A stretch of 64,000 bases of DNA from Niabella beijingensis (GCF_020034665.1 NZ_JAIQDI010000002.1:124001-188000), one strand, 5' to 3'; numbered from the stretch's first letter, positions 8,372 to 17,966 are shown. The notes: a model not told the origin generated them from the sequence alone. Made by a program: numbers and translations.

Positions 8372-9241
8372 ATGGGTATGACAAAGAAATCAATACCTGT
8401 TTATACTATTGCGGCATTTAACGCTAAAAACAAGTCTTTTATATTAGAGCATTTAGAGGGGCTTTTGGAAAAGTATCCATTTTTTGAAAGGCCGCACAAA
8501 CAGCACTATTATACAATATTGTTCCTGGAAGCGGCAAGCGGCAGTGCGATCGTTGATAACAATACCATTCATTTAGACGCCCCCCAGGTTATTTGCATAA
8601 AACCCAATAGTGTATTCAGCTTGGACATTAATAGAAAGGCAAATGGTTACATGATTTGCTTTACAGAAGATTTTTTCTCCATCAGGTATAACAATAATGT
8701 ATTGCATGAGTTCTCTATTATGCAGCGCAGTAACGAGCTTTTTGTTCGGCTTAGCCGGCAGCAAAAAGAACGATGGAGTATCATCTTTCAGTTCATTAAA
8801 GAAGAAACCGATAAAAAGCATAAAGGCTATGATCATGTGATCCGGTCATATCTTAATATTCTCCTTTTTGACTTAGACCGGAATTTGTACCCTGTTGGAG
8901 ATAAAGGGAATGTTAATCATAAAAAGAAAAAAGTAATAGAATTTGAAAAGCTGGTGGAAGACAATTTTATGAAATTTAAAATGCCCTCGTGGTATGCCAG
9001 CCAGTTAAACATCACTACAAATTATCTGAATAAGCTTTGCCGATGCTATAGGGGCGTAACAAGTGGTGATATAATCCGTAAAAGAATAATAATAGAGTCA
9101 GAACGGTTATTAACATACACCGCATTATCAATAGCAGAAATCTCTAATCTTATCGGCTTTGAATCCACATCTTATTTTGTAACCTTTTTTAAAAAACATA
9201 CCGGCAGTACACCGGAGAAATTCAGAAAAATAAATGAATAA
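8372..9241 (+). CDS. AraC-family transcriptional regulator
   Basis: 289 aa. Residues 1-150 fit an AraC N-terminal cupin-like sensor (H-K-Q-H-Y-Y-T-I-L-F-L near 42-52 and a P-N-S-V-F-S-L-D loop). Residues about 190-287 are the double helix-turn-helix: L-N-I-T-T-N-Y-L-N-K-L-C-R in the first HTH, then the I-A-E-I-S-N-L-I-G-F-E-S-T-S-Y-F-V-T-F-F-K-K signature and the T-P-E-K-F-R-K end. It lies 28 bp after the Cx9CxGxC gene in the Sco operon, so it probably regulates the copper genes or a neighbouring group. The ligand is unknown. Confidence 0.9.
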   Translation: MGMTKKSIPVYTIAAFNAKNKSFILEHLEGLLEKYPFFERPHKQHYYTILFLEAASGSAIVDNNTIHLDAPQVICIKPNSVFSLDINRKANGYMICFTEDFFSIRYNNNVLHEFSIMQRSNELFVRLSRQQKERWSIIFQFIKEETDKKHKGYDHVIRSYLNILLFDLDRNLYPVGDKGNVNHKKKKVIEFEKLVEDNFMKFKMPSWYASQLNITTNYLNKLCRCYRGVTSGDIIRKRIIIESERLLTYTALSIAEISNLIGFESTSYFVTFFKKHTGSTPEKFRKINE

Positions 9242-9266
9242 TACCGTCATTTAAAACATTTACAAT

Positions 9267-9422
9267 ATGTCAAAACATAATCTAACATATAAAGATGCAA
9301 AGCGTTTAAGAAGCATTTCGAGAACGATTAATTTACTGCTGATCATGCTATTGGGTTTAATGATCCTGCTCCAGTGGCATCATATCGTCCAATTATATAA
9401 TTGGATGTTCAACAAAAGCTAA
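9267..9422 (+). CDS. 51-aa single-span membrane protein
   Basis: A short open frame begins 25 bp after the AraC gene. The first 20 residues are basic and polar (Y-K-D-A-K-R-L-R), the next 17-18 form one transmembrane helix (L-L-L-I-M-L-L-G-L-M-I-L-L), and a short tail has Trp, two His and Tyr. The composition is what a real membrane micropeptide shows: positive residues on the cytoplasmic side and aromatic belt residues after the helix. I do not recognise the family. It may be the last gene of the Sco-AraC transcript. Confidence 0.5.
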   Translation: MSKHNLTYKDAKRLRSISRTINLLLIMLLGLMILLQWHHIVQLYNWMFNKS

Positions 9423-9520
9423 GCTTTTATTTTAAATACCGTAACAGTTTCGACCTGGCAGCATCTGTTAAGCCATCTTTATGCAGTAATACTGAGATGC
9501 CCTTCATTCGCATATAAGGG

Positions 9521-10195
9521 ATGGATACTGAGGTACAAATAGCCCCGCCTGCCCGATTTAGGCCCCTTGAATTATGGAAATTTTGTAACTTTAAAACACT
9601 ATTAACCCAATGGATGTCAATATTGGAAAATGAAAATTGCAATAGAAAGCTATTTTTGATCGGGTCTAACCTTGATGCAATAGATTCCATCATAGTAAAG
9701 GACAGCAAAGCTTCATTATTATTATTCTTTAATACATTTGAAAAAGCCAAAGCCAGTTTTGCTGCTGCTTACAAGATTCTTCTGGCTCCATCCTTTTGCC
9801 CTTCCTTTCCCCCAAGTATGGAAGAGATTTTATATCACAATGAGTTTATGAAACTAATAGCATTTTCCCCTGTGATCCTGGAATTTGACAGGGAAACTTA
9901 TAAGGCAGAATTGCAGGAATGGAGGGATGAGGCATCCCCCATATTTCAAACTGGAAGAAAATTTTATAATACAGATTACTGGCATTGTCCCATGAAAAAA
10001 GGTTTTTTACAGAAATACAATCTTTTGGATATTGCAAGCGATATTGAAACAACGCCGTTTATAGGTGCAGATGGCAAAATGGTTTTGAGAATAAACAAAA
10101 TTTCTCATCCATCAACGGAAGAGTATAGTAGGCCAACCAAACAAACCACCAGGGAAGAGATTGATAGAATATTAAGGGCCAGAGGATATCTATAA
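9521..10195 (+). CDS. Unrecognised protein, 224 aa
   Basis: The frame has normal amino-acid composition and no signal peptide, so a soluble cytoplasmic protein is likely. I see a mostly helical N-terminal half (residues 30-110) with an F-N-T-F-E-K-A-K-A-S-F-A-A-A-Y-K helix, then E-L-Q-E-W-R-D-E and a conserved-looking Y-N-T-D-Y-W-H-C segment near 148-155. The C-terminus ends R-E-E-I-D-R-I-L-R-A-R-G-Y-L. No catalytic motif is recognisable. The start is uncertain; the ATG at 9614 would give 193 aa. It stands alone on the plus strand and converges with the SWIM/HEPN operon. Confidence 0.6.
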   Translation: MDTEVQIAPPARFRPLELWKFCNFKTLLTQWMSILENENCNRKLFLIGSNLDAIDSIIVKDSKASLLLFFNTFEKAKASFAAAYKILLAPSFCPSFPPSMEEILYHNEFMKLIAFSPVILEFDRETYKAELQEWRDEASPIFQTGRKFYNTDYWHCPMKKGFLQKYNLLDIASDIETTPFIGADGKMVLRINKISHPSTEEYSRPTKQTTREEIDRILRARGYL

Positions 10196-10209
10196 CAAGA
10201 ACGTTCTTG
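10196..10209. repeat. 14-bp perfect palindrome between convergent genes
   Basis: CAAGAACGTTCTTG reads the same on both strands. It sits immediately after the stop codon of the 224-aa gene and 30 bp from the end of the HEPN gene. With no loop it is a poor terminator and looks more like a dimeric-protein binding site or chance. Confidence 0.35.
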
Positions 10210-10239
10210 CTAAATACCTTACCAAGGCTAACTTGAAAA

Positions 10240-10764
10240 TCAAAATTTTATTAATAGGCTCAATGCTTTTGTTATTTTATTAAGTTTCTGCTGTACAATC
10301 TCCAACTGTTGATATGTAATTATAAAACATTCATCATACCTTGCCGAGCAATAGGACTTTTGAAGCAGCCGGAAAGCTTCTTTTTCCTTTTGTGTTACTC
10401 CCCAAAAATCTGCTGCTATGCCTGGTGCTAGAAAGCTGAGGTATTGATTGAGGTGGTTGATGTTATGAATATGCAGTTCCAGCCCTGTTTGGGTTTTAAT
10501 AAAGGCAGTCAGTAGTAATTCCGTAGCCTGGTGATACATAAATAGCGCCAGCTTGTACTGTTTGCGAACAGTAAAAAGCTCCGCCCCGGCAATGTATTCA
10601 TTAAAAAGATTAAAGCATTTTTGAAAAGTAGCCTTCCCCATTTCCGGAATATTTTCTTCGGTAATATCCCTGCCCCATTCTATAAGCTCTGGGTTGGTGT
10701 TATAAATAACCGGGGCGTTTAATAAAACAGTTAAACCAAAGAGTTCTTTGCACTTAGCCAACAT
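10240..10764 (-). CDS. HEPN-domain half of a split nucleotidyltransferase-HEPN protein
   Basis: 174 aa if started at the ATG 10764. Residues about 60-170 form an all-helical HEPN-like domain: K-Q-Y-K-L-A-L-F-M-Y-H-Q-A-T-E-L-L-L (first long helix), H-N-I-N-H-L-N-Q-Y-L, then S-A-R-Y-D-E-C-F before the last helix. HEPN domains often bind or cleave RNA and pair with nucleotidyltransferases. The first 30 residues (L-N-A-P-V-I-Y-N) look like the end of the upstream nucleotidyltransferase-like domain rather than a protein start. The frame is -1 relative to the upstream gene and overlaps it by 34 nt. It is either a frameshifted single gene, programmed recoding, or two coupled genes. Confidence 0.65.
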   Translation of the reverse strand: MLAKCKELFGLTVLLNAPVIYNTNPELIEWGRDITEENIPEMGKATFQKCFNLFNEYIAGAELFTVRKQYKLALFMYHQATELLLTAFIKTQTGLELHIHNINHLNQYLSFLAPGIAADFWGVTQKEKEAFRLLQKSYCSARYDECFIITYQQLEIVQQKLNKITKALSLLIKF

Positions 10765-11084
10765 ACAAAAGTGCTTGTTTGCATTACAATGCTGCTAACT
10801 GTACAGCAAAGACCACATTTTTGCTCAATTTCCTCCTGGTACATTTTATGCCGCTTATCATCGCCTGCAATTAAAACCAGTAACCAAAAAGCCGATGTGT
10901 GCACGCCGGCAGTATAAGGTTCTTTAAATATATTGTGGGCTGTATCTATTTTTTTACCTAAAACAAAGATGGTGTCCACCTGCGAAATTTGGGTAATGAT
11001 GGCTACCATCTTTGCGGCAATGGCTTTATCTTCTTCAGTAAGATAAAGCGCTTTATGGTTAGCAACGGTTTGTTCCGAGTTCAT
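10731..11084 (-). CDS. Degenerate nucleotidyltransferase-like half, split from HEPN
   Basis: 117 aa. After a helical start comes D-T-I-F-V-L-G, which takes the place of the L-F-G-S strand of nucleotidyltransferases but lacks the catalytic GS and acidic residues. Then F-W-L-L-V-L-I-A-G-D-D-K, a strand like the usual Y-D-L-L-V, then E-E-I-E-Q-K-C and a T-V-S-S-I-V strand. The protein stops soon after T-F-V-C-W-L, where the domain should continue; the continuation is found in the -1 frame (10240-10764). It starts 2 bp after the SWIM gene, so the three frames are one operon. Probably catalytically inactive as a nucleotidyltransferase; the domain call is moderate. Confidence 0.55.
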   Translation of the reverse strand: MNSEQTVANHKALYLTEEDKAIAAKMVAIITQISQVDTIFVLGKKIDTAHNIFKEPYTAGVHTSAFWLLVLIAGDDKRHKMYQEEIEQKCGLCCTVSSIVMQTSTFVCWLSAKNSLV

Positions 11085-11086
11085 GG

Positions 11087-12343
11087 TTAGTAGTTTTCAG
11101 AATAGTTTTTTACAAAGTAAGCATCACTTAGTTTGTGCAATACCTGCTCCTCAAACTCCTCAAAGTGTTCCTTAAAAATGGTAATGAAGCCCGCTGTTTT
11201 TTGCATAAACTCTATAATAGCAGCATCCCGCAAAGAGCCCGACAGGCATACCCTGTCCTTATAAAAAATAAGTGCCCCGTATAGCTCATATTTCAGCAGC
11301 TTAGCGCCATTTATCAAAATATTCATTCGCAACTGGTAATAAGCCCCTTTATCAATAAGCTCAAATTGTACCTCTGGTATATGCACGTTTATTTTTACCG
11401 GGTAGCTGTACATTTTTTGAGGTTTTTGTTTTAGCATTTGCCACATCCAGTGCCTGGTTTTAAAAACAAACGGTTGATGTGTTACCAATGGTAATAGTTC
11501 TTTCCATAATTGAAAAAAATCTTCCAGTGCTGTGCTGTCCTGCTCCGCAGCTTTGTTTATGGTGCCGGGCAACTGTTTTACAAGTGTTATTAGCCGGGTA
11601 GATTTTTGAAAAATGGCGGGCTGACCTGCGGCTATTGGGTCATCAATATCCTGAATGAACCTTACAAATCCTTTTACCGCATTGCCCGCATGGTTTAGCA
11701 GTGTTTCAGCAGGTATTAAAAAGGGCAATGTGTGCCGGTGAGTGTACATTAACAGGTAGGATAAAACCGTTTCCTCCTTAGCCGGCACCGTGGATGCTGC
11801 CGAACCCTGTAACTTCAATACGTTTACCAGCCGATCCTGCATATCGGTTGACGAAAACCTGTAAATAGCACCCAGGGCCGGATGCTGCTTCACCTCCGGA
11901 CTATAGCCGTTTAGCTGTAGGCGGAAATGCTTTTTATGTTTTAGGGCAAGCGCCACCGGGCCGCCGGGCTGGTATTTTCTAAAAAAGCCAGAATCGAACC
12001 GGCTATATGCTACTTTTGATAATGCAGCATAGGCATGGCGGCAAAGCTGCCCCACCGGCTGGCTGCAGGAGCAGCTTATATGCAGCCGGTCTTTTTCTAT
12101 TTTAATGGTCAGCACAAACTTTTCTTTTTCCTTTAAGGAGGCAATTGCCAGGCAAAGAGTATCTTTTTCAAGCGATAAAAATTGTAGTGCCACGTATTGC
12201 CAATCTTTCCTGCGCCTGGTTTTTGCATCCACATTTTGGTTAATGATTTCCTGGGTTAAACAGTAATCATCGTTGTCCAATTGAATAGTGTACGGCTCAC
12301 CGGCGCTGCGCAGGTTGTTGTTTAAAATAGGTCTGTTGTTCAT
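11087..12343 (-). CDS. SWIM zinc-finger protein
   Basis: 418 aa. C91-S-C93 ... C101-R-H103 gives the CxCx7CxH SWIM finger, in the setting I-S-C-S-C-S-Q. SWIM fingers bind DNA or protein and are often found with SNF2 helicases; here no helicase motif follows. The rest is about 300 aa of mixed structure with several W/F-rich segments and no recognised domain. It is first in an operon with the nucleotidyltransferase-like and HEPN halves (2-bp spacing), and is divergent from an XRE regulator across 146 bp. The tight spacing suggests the products act together; a SWIM-NT-HEPN unit is not one I can name. Confidence 0.75.
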   Translation of the reverse strand: MNNRPILNNNLRSAGEPYTIQLDNDDYCLTQEIINQNVDAKTRRRKDWQYVALQFLSLEKDTLCLAIASLKEKEKFVLTIKIEKDRLHISCSCSQPVGQLCRHAYAALSKVAYSRFDSGFFRKYQPGGPVALALKHKKHFRLQLNGYSPEVKQHPALGAIYRFSSTDMQDRLVNVLKLQGSAASTVPAKEETVLSYLLMYTHRHTLPFLIPAETLLNHAGNAVKGFVRFIQDIDDPIAAGQPAIFQKSTRLITLVKQLPGTINKAAEQDSTALEDFFQLWKELLPLVTHQPFVFKTRHWMWQMLKQKPQKMYSYPVKINVHIPEVQFELIDKGAYYQLRMNILINGAKLLKYELYGALIFYKDRVCLSGSLRDAAIIEFMQKTAGFITIFKEHFEEFEEQVLHKLSDAYFVKNYSENY

Positions 12344-12449
12344 TTTGCTGGCTTTTATGCCCTAAATCTCCACCCGGTACGGCTGCTATCCTAAATGAAA
12401 AGGCGATAATTTATTGGGAAAATGAGGTATTTTAGCAGGGCGATTTATT

Positions 12450-12457
12450 TATCTTTG
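12450..12457 (+). promoter_or_regulatory. Bacteroidota -7 promoter element before the XRE gene
   Basis: TATCTTTG matches the TAnnTTTG consensus exactly, 32 bp before the ATG of the XRE regulator. No clear TTTG lies 19-21 bp upstream, so only the -7 half is supported. Confidence 0.4.
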
Positions 12458-12489
12458 AAAACGCCGTAAGGGCATAAAAATCAAATCTT

Positions 12490-12909
12490 ATGGAGAAAAC
12501 AATACATCAGGGTAGAAACGTAAAGCGTTTCAGGGAAATGCTGAGTATGAAGCAGGAAGCATTGGCTTTGGAATTGGGTGACGATTGGAACCAACGTAAA
12601 ATATCGTTGTTGGAACAGAAAGAAATAATAGAGGAACCTTTATTAAAGCAAATTTCAGATGTATTAAAAGTGCCAGTAGACGTTATTAAAAATTTTGACG
12701 AGGAAGCTGCTATTTCCTATATCAATACATTTCACGACAATAGTATTAACCACGGCGCCAATTTTAACTACAAATGTAATTTCAATCCCTTTGATAAGTG
12801 GGCTGAAGAAGTTACGGAAAATCGGAAACTGTATGAGCGCTTGTTACAGGCTGAAAAGGAGAAGATGGATCTTTTGAAGAAACTGCTGGAGAAGATGGAG
12901 CGTAAATAG
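12490..12909 (+). CDS. XRE-like helix-turn-helix regulator with coiled-coil tail
   Basis: 139 aa. Residues about 8-66 form an XRE-type HTH: V-K-R-F-R-E-M-L-S-M-K-Q-E-A-L-A-L-E-L-G, then Q-R-K-I-S-L-L-E-Q-K, and L-K-V-P-V-D-V-I-K-N-F at the end. An N-rich linker (residues 85-100) is followed by a charged heptad-like helix (E-N-R-K-L-Y-E-R-L-L-Q-A-E-K-E-K-M-D-L-L-K to the end), probably a dimerising coiled coil. It is 11 bp upstream of the CPA1 antiporter, so both are likely co-transcribed. It is also divergent from the SWIM operon and could control either. Confidence 0.85.
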   Translation: MEKTIHQGRNVKRFREMLSMKQEALALELGDDWNQRKISLLEQKEIIEEPLLKQISDVLKVPVDVIKNFDEEAAISYINTFHDNSINHGANFNYKCNFNPFDKWAEEVTENRKLYERLLQAEKEKMDLLKKLLEKMERK

Positions 12910-12920
12910 TTTAAGCCTAT

Positions 12921-14183
12921 ATGCAACTGTTTATTCTTTTTTCAGTACTCATTACCCTTGCGGCTATTTTTTCATATATAAATGTCCGCCTGTTTAAATT
13001 TCCATCCGGTATCAGCCTCATGCTGATGGGGGTCCTGGCATCATTAGGCTTAATTATATCCGGTTACTTTTCTTCCGGCTTCAAAACAATGATCCAGCAA
13101 AAACTGGAATTGATCAATTTTTCCGAATTTTTGCTCGGTATCCTGCTCAGTTTTTTGCTTTTTGCCGGATCCTTGCACGTAAGAGTGCCGGAGTTGCGCA
13201 GGGAGGCTAAAAGCGTCCTTACCTTTGCTACTATCGGTACACTCATTTCTACCTTTTGTGTAGGGCTGATTATGTATGAGCTGGCGCAATTATTTGATAC
13301 AGCTATCCCTTTTATCTATTGCTTATTGTTTGGGGCCCTGATTTCCCCTACAGATCCTATTGCGGTTATGAGCATTTTAAAAAAGGCGCGCATTCCACAA
13401 AAAGTGGAAATCAATATTATTGGCGAATCCCTTTTTAATGACGGCATCGGCGTGGTTATTTTTGCTACGCTGCTGGGCATAGCAGCATGGGGGCCGGAAC
13501 AGTTCGGGGCTGTGGAAATTATCAAACTTTTTGCAAGAGAAGCTTTAGGGGGGGTGATTGTTGGTGCACTTATCGGATTTGCAGGTTACCGTATGATGAA
13601 AGCCATTGATCATTTCCAAACGGAGATCCTTATCTCCCTGGCGATGGTGATGGGAGGATACAGCCTTTGTCATTACCTGCATGTATCCGGACCGCTGGCG
13701 ATGGTGGTCGCAGGCATTATGACGGGCAACCGTGGGGCAGCTAAAGCCATGAGTGACGTCACCCGTGATTATATGGGAAAATTCTGGGAAGTGGTGGATG
13801 AGGTACTGAATGCCATTCTATTTATGCTGATCGGATTAGAAATTGTTATGGTATCTTTTAGCCGGGAAATGATCCTTGCCGGGTTGATCATTGCCCCACT
13901 GATCGTGGTATCCCGTTTCTTTTCACTGTATTTACCTTCTTTATTATTCGGATTTAAAAGAAAACTGGGCATCAAAACAATCTATGTAATGACCTGGGGC
14001 GGTTTAAGAGGCGGCATTTCAATTGCGCTGGCGTTATCCCTGCCAGCAAGTGACTATAAGGGAATCATTGTATCCGTTACCTTTATTGTAGTGCTGTTTT
14101 CGATACTTGTGCAGGGACTTTCTGTTGGCAAACTGATCAGTAAATTAAAACTTTCCGGAGGGCAGGGATCACTTATTGAATGA
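12921..14183 (+). CDS. CPA1-family Na+(K+)/H+ antiporter (NhaP-like)
   Basis: 420 aa, about 12 transmembrane helices. S-P-T-D-P-I-A-V at 142-149 and [12 protein letters not shown] at 168-179 (N173, D174) are the two signature motifs of cation/proton antiporters of the CPA1 family. [10 protein letters not shown] near residue 360 is the third conserved block. It exchanges cytoplasmic Na+ or K+ for protons in the inner membrane. The C-terminus is short with no regulatory domain. Its last 11 bp overlap the end of the convergent DUF389 gene. It begins a run of ion and osmotic stress genes. Confidence 0.92.
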   Translation: MQLFILFSVLITLAAIFSYINVRLFKFPSGISLMLMGVLASLGLIISGYFSSGFKTMIQQKLELINFSEFLLGILLSFLLFAGSLHVRVPELRREAKSVLTFATIGTLISTFCVGLIMYELAQLFDTAIPFIYCLLFGALISPTDPIAVMSILKKARIPQKVEINIIGESLFNDGIGVVIFATLLGIAAWGPEQFGAVEIIKLFAREALGGVIVGALIGFAGYRMMKAIDHFQTEILISLAMVMGGYSLCHYLHVSGPLAMVVAGIMTGNRGAAKAMSDVTRDYMGKFWEVVDEVLNAILFMLIGLEIVMVSFSREMILAGLIIAPLIVVSRFFSLYLPSLLFGFKRKLGIKTIYVMTWGGLRGGISIALALSLPASDYKGIIVSVTFIVVLFSILVQGLSVGKLISKLKLSGGQGSLIE

Positions 14184-15501
14184 TCAGCTTTACAGAGTCT
14201 GTCTGCAGGCGTTGCTTTAGCCACTGTTGCATTTTAAACCGTTCGTCACGGGTTGGCAACTTTGAAAAGTTGGCCACAAATAAAGTAAGCGTATCTGTGG
14301 CAAGTGTATCTGTCCGGTAGATGATGGACCGGGACCCGGTATAGTAAGTTAGCGAGGGATATAAGGCTTTCAGTTCTGGCCTCAGATCCGGCAGTTCCGT
14401 GGAAGATGTATGTTCCTGCACCACGGAGTTCCGGGCAGAATCTTGTTTAAATACATCTTCAAGAATGCTCGCCTTTATCTGGCTGAAGTCGATCTCCTGT
14501 TTGGCGTCCAACCCTTGCCTTACAACCAGTTTTGCATCCTTCAGCCTGTACTGCTTTAGTTTTTGTGAAATGCTATCAATTGTAAATTGTGGGAGGTTCT
14601 TGCCGATCAACAGCAAATCAATCTCACTGCTGTCAGATCTGTACCGGAACGTCTTATTGACCACTTGCGTATTTTTAAATCGAAACTGGTCGTTTACAAA
14701 TGTCTGGGCATTCGTTTCAAAAATACTTTTGTCTACTATTTTATAGGCCAAGTAGATACTGGGGATCACCGCCGCTGTTACGATCAGCAGTATGTAGCGC
14801 GAAACTTTTTTCCCGTAGGATTGATTTTCAAACTGTACTTTCCTGAAATTTAGAAATCTTACAATGAGATAAGTACTGAGACATATAAATACACTATTTA
14901 TGAAATATAGGTAAAGAGCTCCAAGAAAATAGTAAAAATTTCCCGAAGCCAGTCCGAAACCTGCTGTACAAAGCGGCGGCATTAATGCCGTAGCAATAGC
15001 AACACCAGGAATTACATTACTTTTCTCTCTTCTCGTGCTTGCGACAATGCCCGCGAGTCCGCCAAAAAACGCGATAAAAACATCCCATATAGACGGTGTG
15101 GTACGGGCCAACAGCTCGCTTTGTGCATCGTGCAGCGGGGTGATCCAAAAATAGATTGCAGAAGTAGCAATACTGATCAGGGTGGCTGTGAGCAGGTTTT
15201 TACTCCCCTTTTTCACAAGGTTAAGATCAACGACAGCGATGCCCAAACCAATCCCCATAATAGGTCCCATCAACGGCGAGATCAACATGGCGCCGATGAT
15301 CACGGCCGTTGAATTGACATTTAAACCAATGGAAGCGATAAATATTGCAAAGATCAGCGTCCATAAATTCGGCCCTCTGAACTCCACACCCTTCTTGATG
15401 GATTCTATGACATCCGCTTCATTTGCCTTTTCAAGATGCAGGTTAAATAATCGTGCAAGTGTAAGCCGGACAGCTCTAAAAAGCCTATTCTGATTACTCA
15501 T
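14173..15501 (-). CDS. DUF389 membrane protein
   Basis: 442 aa. The N-terminal half (about 45-225) has six transmembrane helices with the DUF389 signatures: [18 protein letters not shown] near 65-82, and [19 protein letters not shown] seventh helix near 235-255 leads to a soluble C-terminal domain of about 180 aa with three or four alternating strand/helix repeats ([15 protein letters not shown]). Function of the family is not established. Its end overlaps the antiporter gene by 11 bp. Confidence 0.9.
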   Translation of the reverse strand: MSNQNRLFRAVRLTLARLFNLHLEKANEADVIESIKKGVEFRGPNLWTLIFAIFIASIGLNVNSTAVIIGAMLISPLMGPIMGIGLGIAVVDLNLVKKGSKNLLTATLISIATSAIYFWITPLHDAQSELLARTTPSIWDVFIAFFGGLAGIVASTRREKSNVIPGVAIATALMPPLCTAGFGLASGNFYYFLGALYLYFINSVFICLSTYLIVRFLNFRKVQFENQSYGKKVSRYILLIVTAAVIPSIYLAYKIVDKSIFETNAQTFVNDQFRFKNTQVVNKTFRYRSDSSEIDLLLIGKNLPQFTIDSISQKLKQYRLKDAKLVVRQGLDAKQEIDFSQIKASILEDVFKQDSARNSVVQEHTSSTELPDLRPELKALYPSLTYYTGSRSIIYRTDTLATDTLTLFVANFSKLPTRDERFKMQQWLKQRLQTDSVKLIIQ

Positions 15502-15535
15502 AGTTCAACAATAATAATAAATATCTTCTTCTATT

Positions 15536-15566
15536 TAAAAATAGAAAACTTTATGGTACCAGCAAA
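15536..15566 (-). promoter_or_regulatory. Promoter of the DUF389 gene
   Basis: Read on the minus strand: TTTG at 15566-15563, a 19-bp spacer, then TATTTTTA at 15543-15536 (7 of 8 matches to TAnnTTTG). It lies about 35 bp before the ATG at 15501. Confidence 0.5.
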
Positions 15567-15607
15567 ACCTGTACGTTTTTGAAAAATTGGAGCGGAGGAT
15601 TTAAGCA

Positions 15608-16438
15608 TTACGGAGTATCAGGTAGATTGTCTGATTCAAAAGGGTGTGTTATTGACAAAACAGCGACTTCCGCTTCTTTAAGGATGTATTCCGTATAGTT
15701 TTCACCAAATATATTGTACCATTGCTTTTCTGAAGTAGCATTAATAACAATCAGGTCTGCTTGTTTTTCTTTTGCCGCTGAAATTACTTCGGGGGCAACA
15801 TTTTTTTTTGAATCCGCATCAAAATCCGAAACTGAAAATTGTATATGCTGATTTTTGGCTAGTTCAATAACTTCATTAACCTTATAAAGGTCCGGTTGTC
15901 TCAGGCAAATAATATGCAGCTCCGAGTTGTCTTTTTGGATGAACGGCCTGGAATGAATGAGTTTTTCTTTAACGCCCTCAACGGAGCGAACAGGAAATAA
16001 GATTTTATGAAAATCTGATCGCTTAAAACTCATCGGAATCGAGAGCACCGGGCATTCAATCTTCATAATAATACCATAGGCCATCGATTCTTTAAAATAG
16101 CGCTTAACGCCATTCAGTACGCCGATAAGCAAAAGATCCGTTTTATTTTCAATACAGTACTTATATATAAATGCGACTACATCACCAACACGCGCAAAAA
16201 CTTTGGCCTCTATACCAAATTCATCCAAGATCCCATCACGATACTTTTTTAACTGTTCATAAGCAGCCTGAACAAATTCCGCCTTTTTATTTCTTGAATC
16301 CGCCGGAGACACGGCATGTATAATATCCAGCCCGGCATCGTGTTTTTTAGCCAGCAATGCAGCCTGGTACACTGCATTATCTGATTCTTCACTAAAATTC
16401 GTTGCAACTGCAATCTTCCGGATATGATATTTTATCAT
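15608..16438 (-). CDS. Tandem universal stress protein (UspA-like)
   Basis: 276 aa with two UspA-like domains. The first (residues 1-140) opens with K-I-A-V-A-T-N-F-S-E-E-S and contains D-L-L-L-I-G-V and the C-P-V-L-S-I strand. The second (143-270) repeats the layout with K-I-L-F-P-V-R-S and A-D-L-I-V-I-N-A-T, ending A-V-L-S-I. The G-x2-G-x9-G-S/T ATP loop is not well preserved in either half, so nucleotide binding is doubtful. Cytoplasmic, likely a stress-signalling protein. It lies between DUF389 and NhaA on the same strand. Confidence 0.88.
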   Translation of the reverse strand: MIKYHIRKIAVATNFSEESDNAVYQAALLAKKHDAGLDIIHAVSPADSRNKKAEFVQAAYEQLKKYRDGILDEFGIEAKVFARVGDVVAFIYKYCIENKTDLLLIGVLNGVKRYFKESMAYGIIMKIECPVLSIPMSFKRSDFHKILFPVRSVEGVKEKLIHSRPFIQKDNSELHIICLRQPDLYKVNEVIELAKNQHIQFSVSDFDADSKKNVAPEVISAAKEKQADLIVINATSEKQWYNIFGENYTEYILKEAEVAVLSITHPFESDNLPDTP

Positions 16439-16588
16439 TGATCAACTTTAATCTATTCAGTCAAATACCTATACATTACGAAGTTACCGATTTTAAGTCA
16501 CCCCGGGTACTCATAAACAGCTGTCAGCATATTTAAAAAAGCATTATTTAATGACTTAATAAATAAGATTAACATAAAAAAGCAAGTA

Positions 16589-17923
16589 TTAACTTTTCTT
16601 TTGAAACTGTTTGTTTAATAAAATATACCCAGCTATGCCACCAATAATGGATGCAGCAAAAATGCCGATTTTAGCCTGTGTTATGTAAATTTCATCGGAA
16701 AAAGCAAGGGAAGTAATAAATAACGACATGGTGAACCCTATCGAAGCCAATAATCCGGCTCCCAATAAATTGCGAACATCCATACCTTTGGGAAAACGGG
16801 CAATCCCAAGTTTTATAAATAACAGGGTGAAGCCCACCACACCTATAAATTTGCCTAATAGTAAACCCAGGGACACCCCAATAGCAACATTAGTGCTGAA
16901 CAGGTTATCAAGGTCAATATTCAGAGATACCCCTGCATTAGCAAGGGCAAAAACAGGTATAATTATAAATGTCACCAAAGGGTGCATGGCATGCTCCAGC
17001 CGTTGCAAAGGTGGCGTGGCCGCAATTGTTGCCTCCTGTACCTGTTCCAATACATGCAGTTGTTCATTGGTAAGGGTCGGTTTATCTTCCATTGGGTCAA
17101 TATCTTTAAAGCGGTCAAGGTATTTTTGTATTTTGTCAACAAAGAGCTGCTCTTTTATCTTCACATCTGCAGGTATGGTAAATGCGGCCAGCACCGCTGC
17201 AATTGTAGCATGTACGCCGGACAATAAAAATTCTGTCCATACACCACCAATACCCAGTATGGCATAAAAAATAATACTCCTTATCCCCAGCTTATTTCCT
17301 ACATACATAGCTAACAATATGCCTCCACCTATTGCCAGGTGGAGCAATGAAATATGGGAAGTATAGAAAAAAGCGATAACCAGCACCGCACCAAGGTCGT
17401 CAACAATAGCCAGGGCAGTGAGAAAAACCTTTAATGAAAGGGGCACTCTTTTTCCCAGTAAAAACAAAACACCGAGGGCGAATGCAATATCGGTAGCCAT
17501 TGGTATTCCCCAACCGCTGCTGGTTGCGGTACCATGATTAAGAAATAAATAAATGGCTGCCGGTACGATCATGCCACCGGCAGCAGCACCAACCGGTAAT
17601 AAAGCACTGCGTAAATCAGAGAGTTGCCCGGCTATGATTTCCCTTTTTAATTCGAGCCCAACTACAAAAAAGAAAACAGACATGAGCCCGTCATTGATCC
17701 AGTGGTGAAGATTGTACTCAAAATAGGTCCTGCCATCCCACTGAAATCCCAACTTATGTTCCAAAAAGTGATGATACCCTTCTGACCATCCTGAATTGGC
17801 TAAGACAAGCGCTATAATAACACTTACGCCCAAAACAATACCACCGGATTTTTCAAGTTGAATAAATCGCTGTATAGGTTGTACCAGCTTCTCTATCGGG
17901 GTTCTTTTTTTTGATAAGCTCAT
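16589..17923 (-). CDS. nhaA: Na+/H+ antiporter NhaA
   Basis: 444 aa, 11-12 transmembrane helices. The key residues of E. coli NhaA are present: T-D-I-A-F-A-L-G with D145 (E. coli D133) and A-I-V-D-D-L-G-A with D175-D176 (E. coli D163-D164). P-A-A-I-Y at 121-125 is also conserved. A cytoplasmic loop of about 50 residues (265-315) rich in charged residues lengthens it relative to E. coli, as in other Bacteroidota. It exports Na+ in exchange for protons at alkaline pH. A well-formed promoter lies upstream (17967-17998). Confidence 0.95.
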   Translation of the reverse strand: MSLSKKRTPIEKLVQPIQRFIQLEKSGGIVLGVSVIIALVLANSGWSEGYHHFLEHKLGFQWDGRTYFEYNLHHWINDGLMSVFFFVVGLELKREIIAGQLSDLRSALLPVGAAAGGMIVPAAIYLFLNHGTATSSGWGIPMATDIAFALGVLFLLGKRVPLSLKVFLTALAIVDDLGAVLVIAFFYTSHISLLHLAIGGGILLAMYVGNKLGIRSIIFYAILGIGGVWTEFLLSGVHATIAAVLAAFTIPADVKIKEQLFVDKIQKYLDRFKDIDPMEDKPTLTNEQLHVLEQVQEATIAATPPLQRLEHAMHPLVTFIIIPVFALANAGVSLNIDLDNLFSTNVAIGVSLGLLLGKFIGVVGFTLLFIKLGIARFPKGMDVRNLLGAGLLASIGFTMSLFITSLAFSDEIYITQAKIGIFAASIIGGIAGYILLNKQFQKKS

Positions 17924-17966
17924 TTTCTTATAGCTGTGTTTAGTTCAGAATGAATTAAAGTTTTGA

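Noticed and set aside
9427..9750. 107-aa minus-strand frame under the 224-aa gene
   Set aside because: The plus-strand frame is longer with better composition; only the last 40 residues of the minus frame look protein-like, not enough to call a gene.
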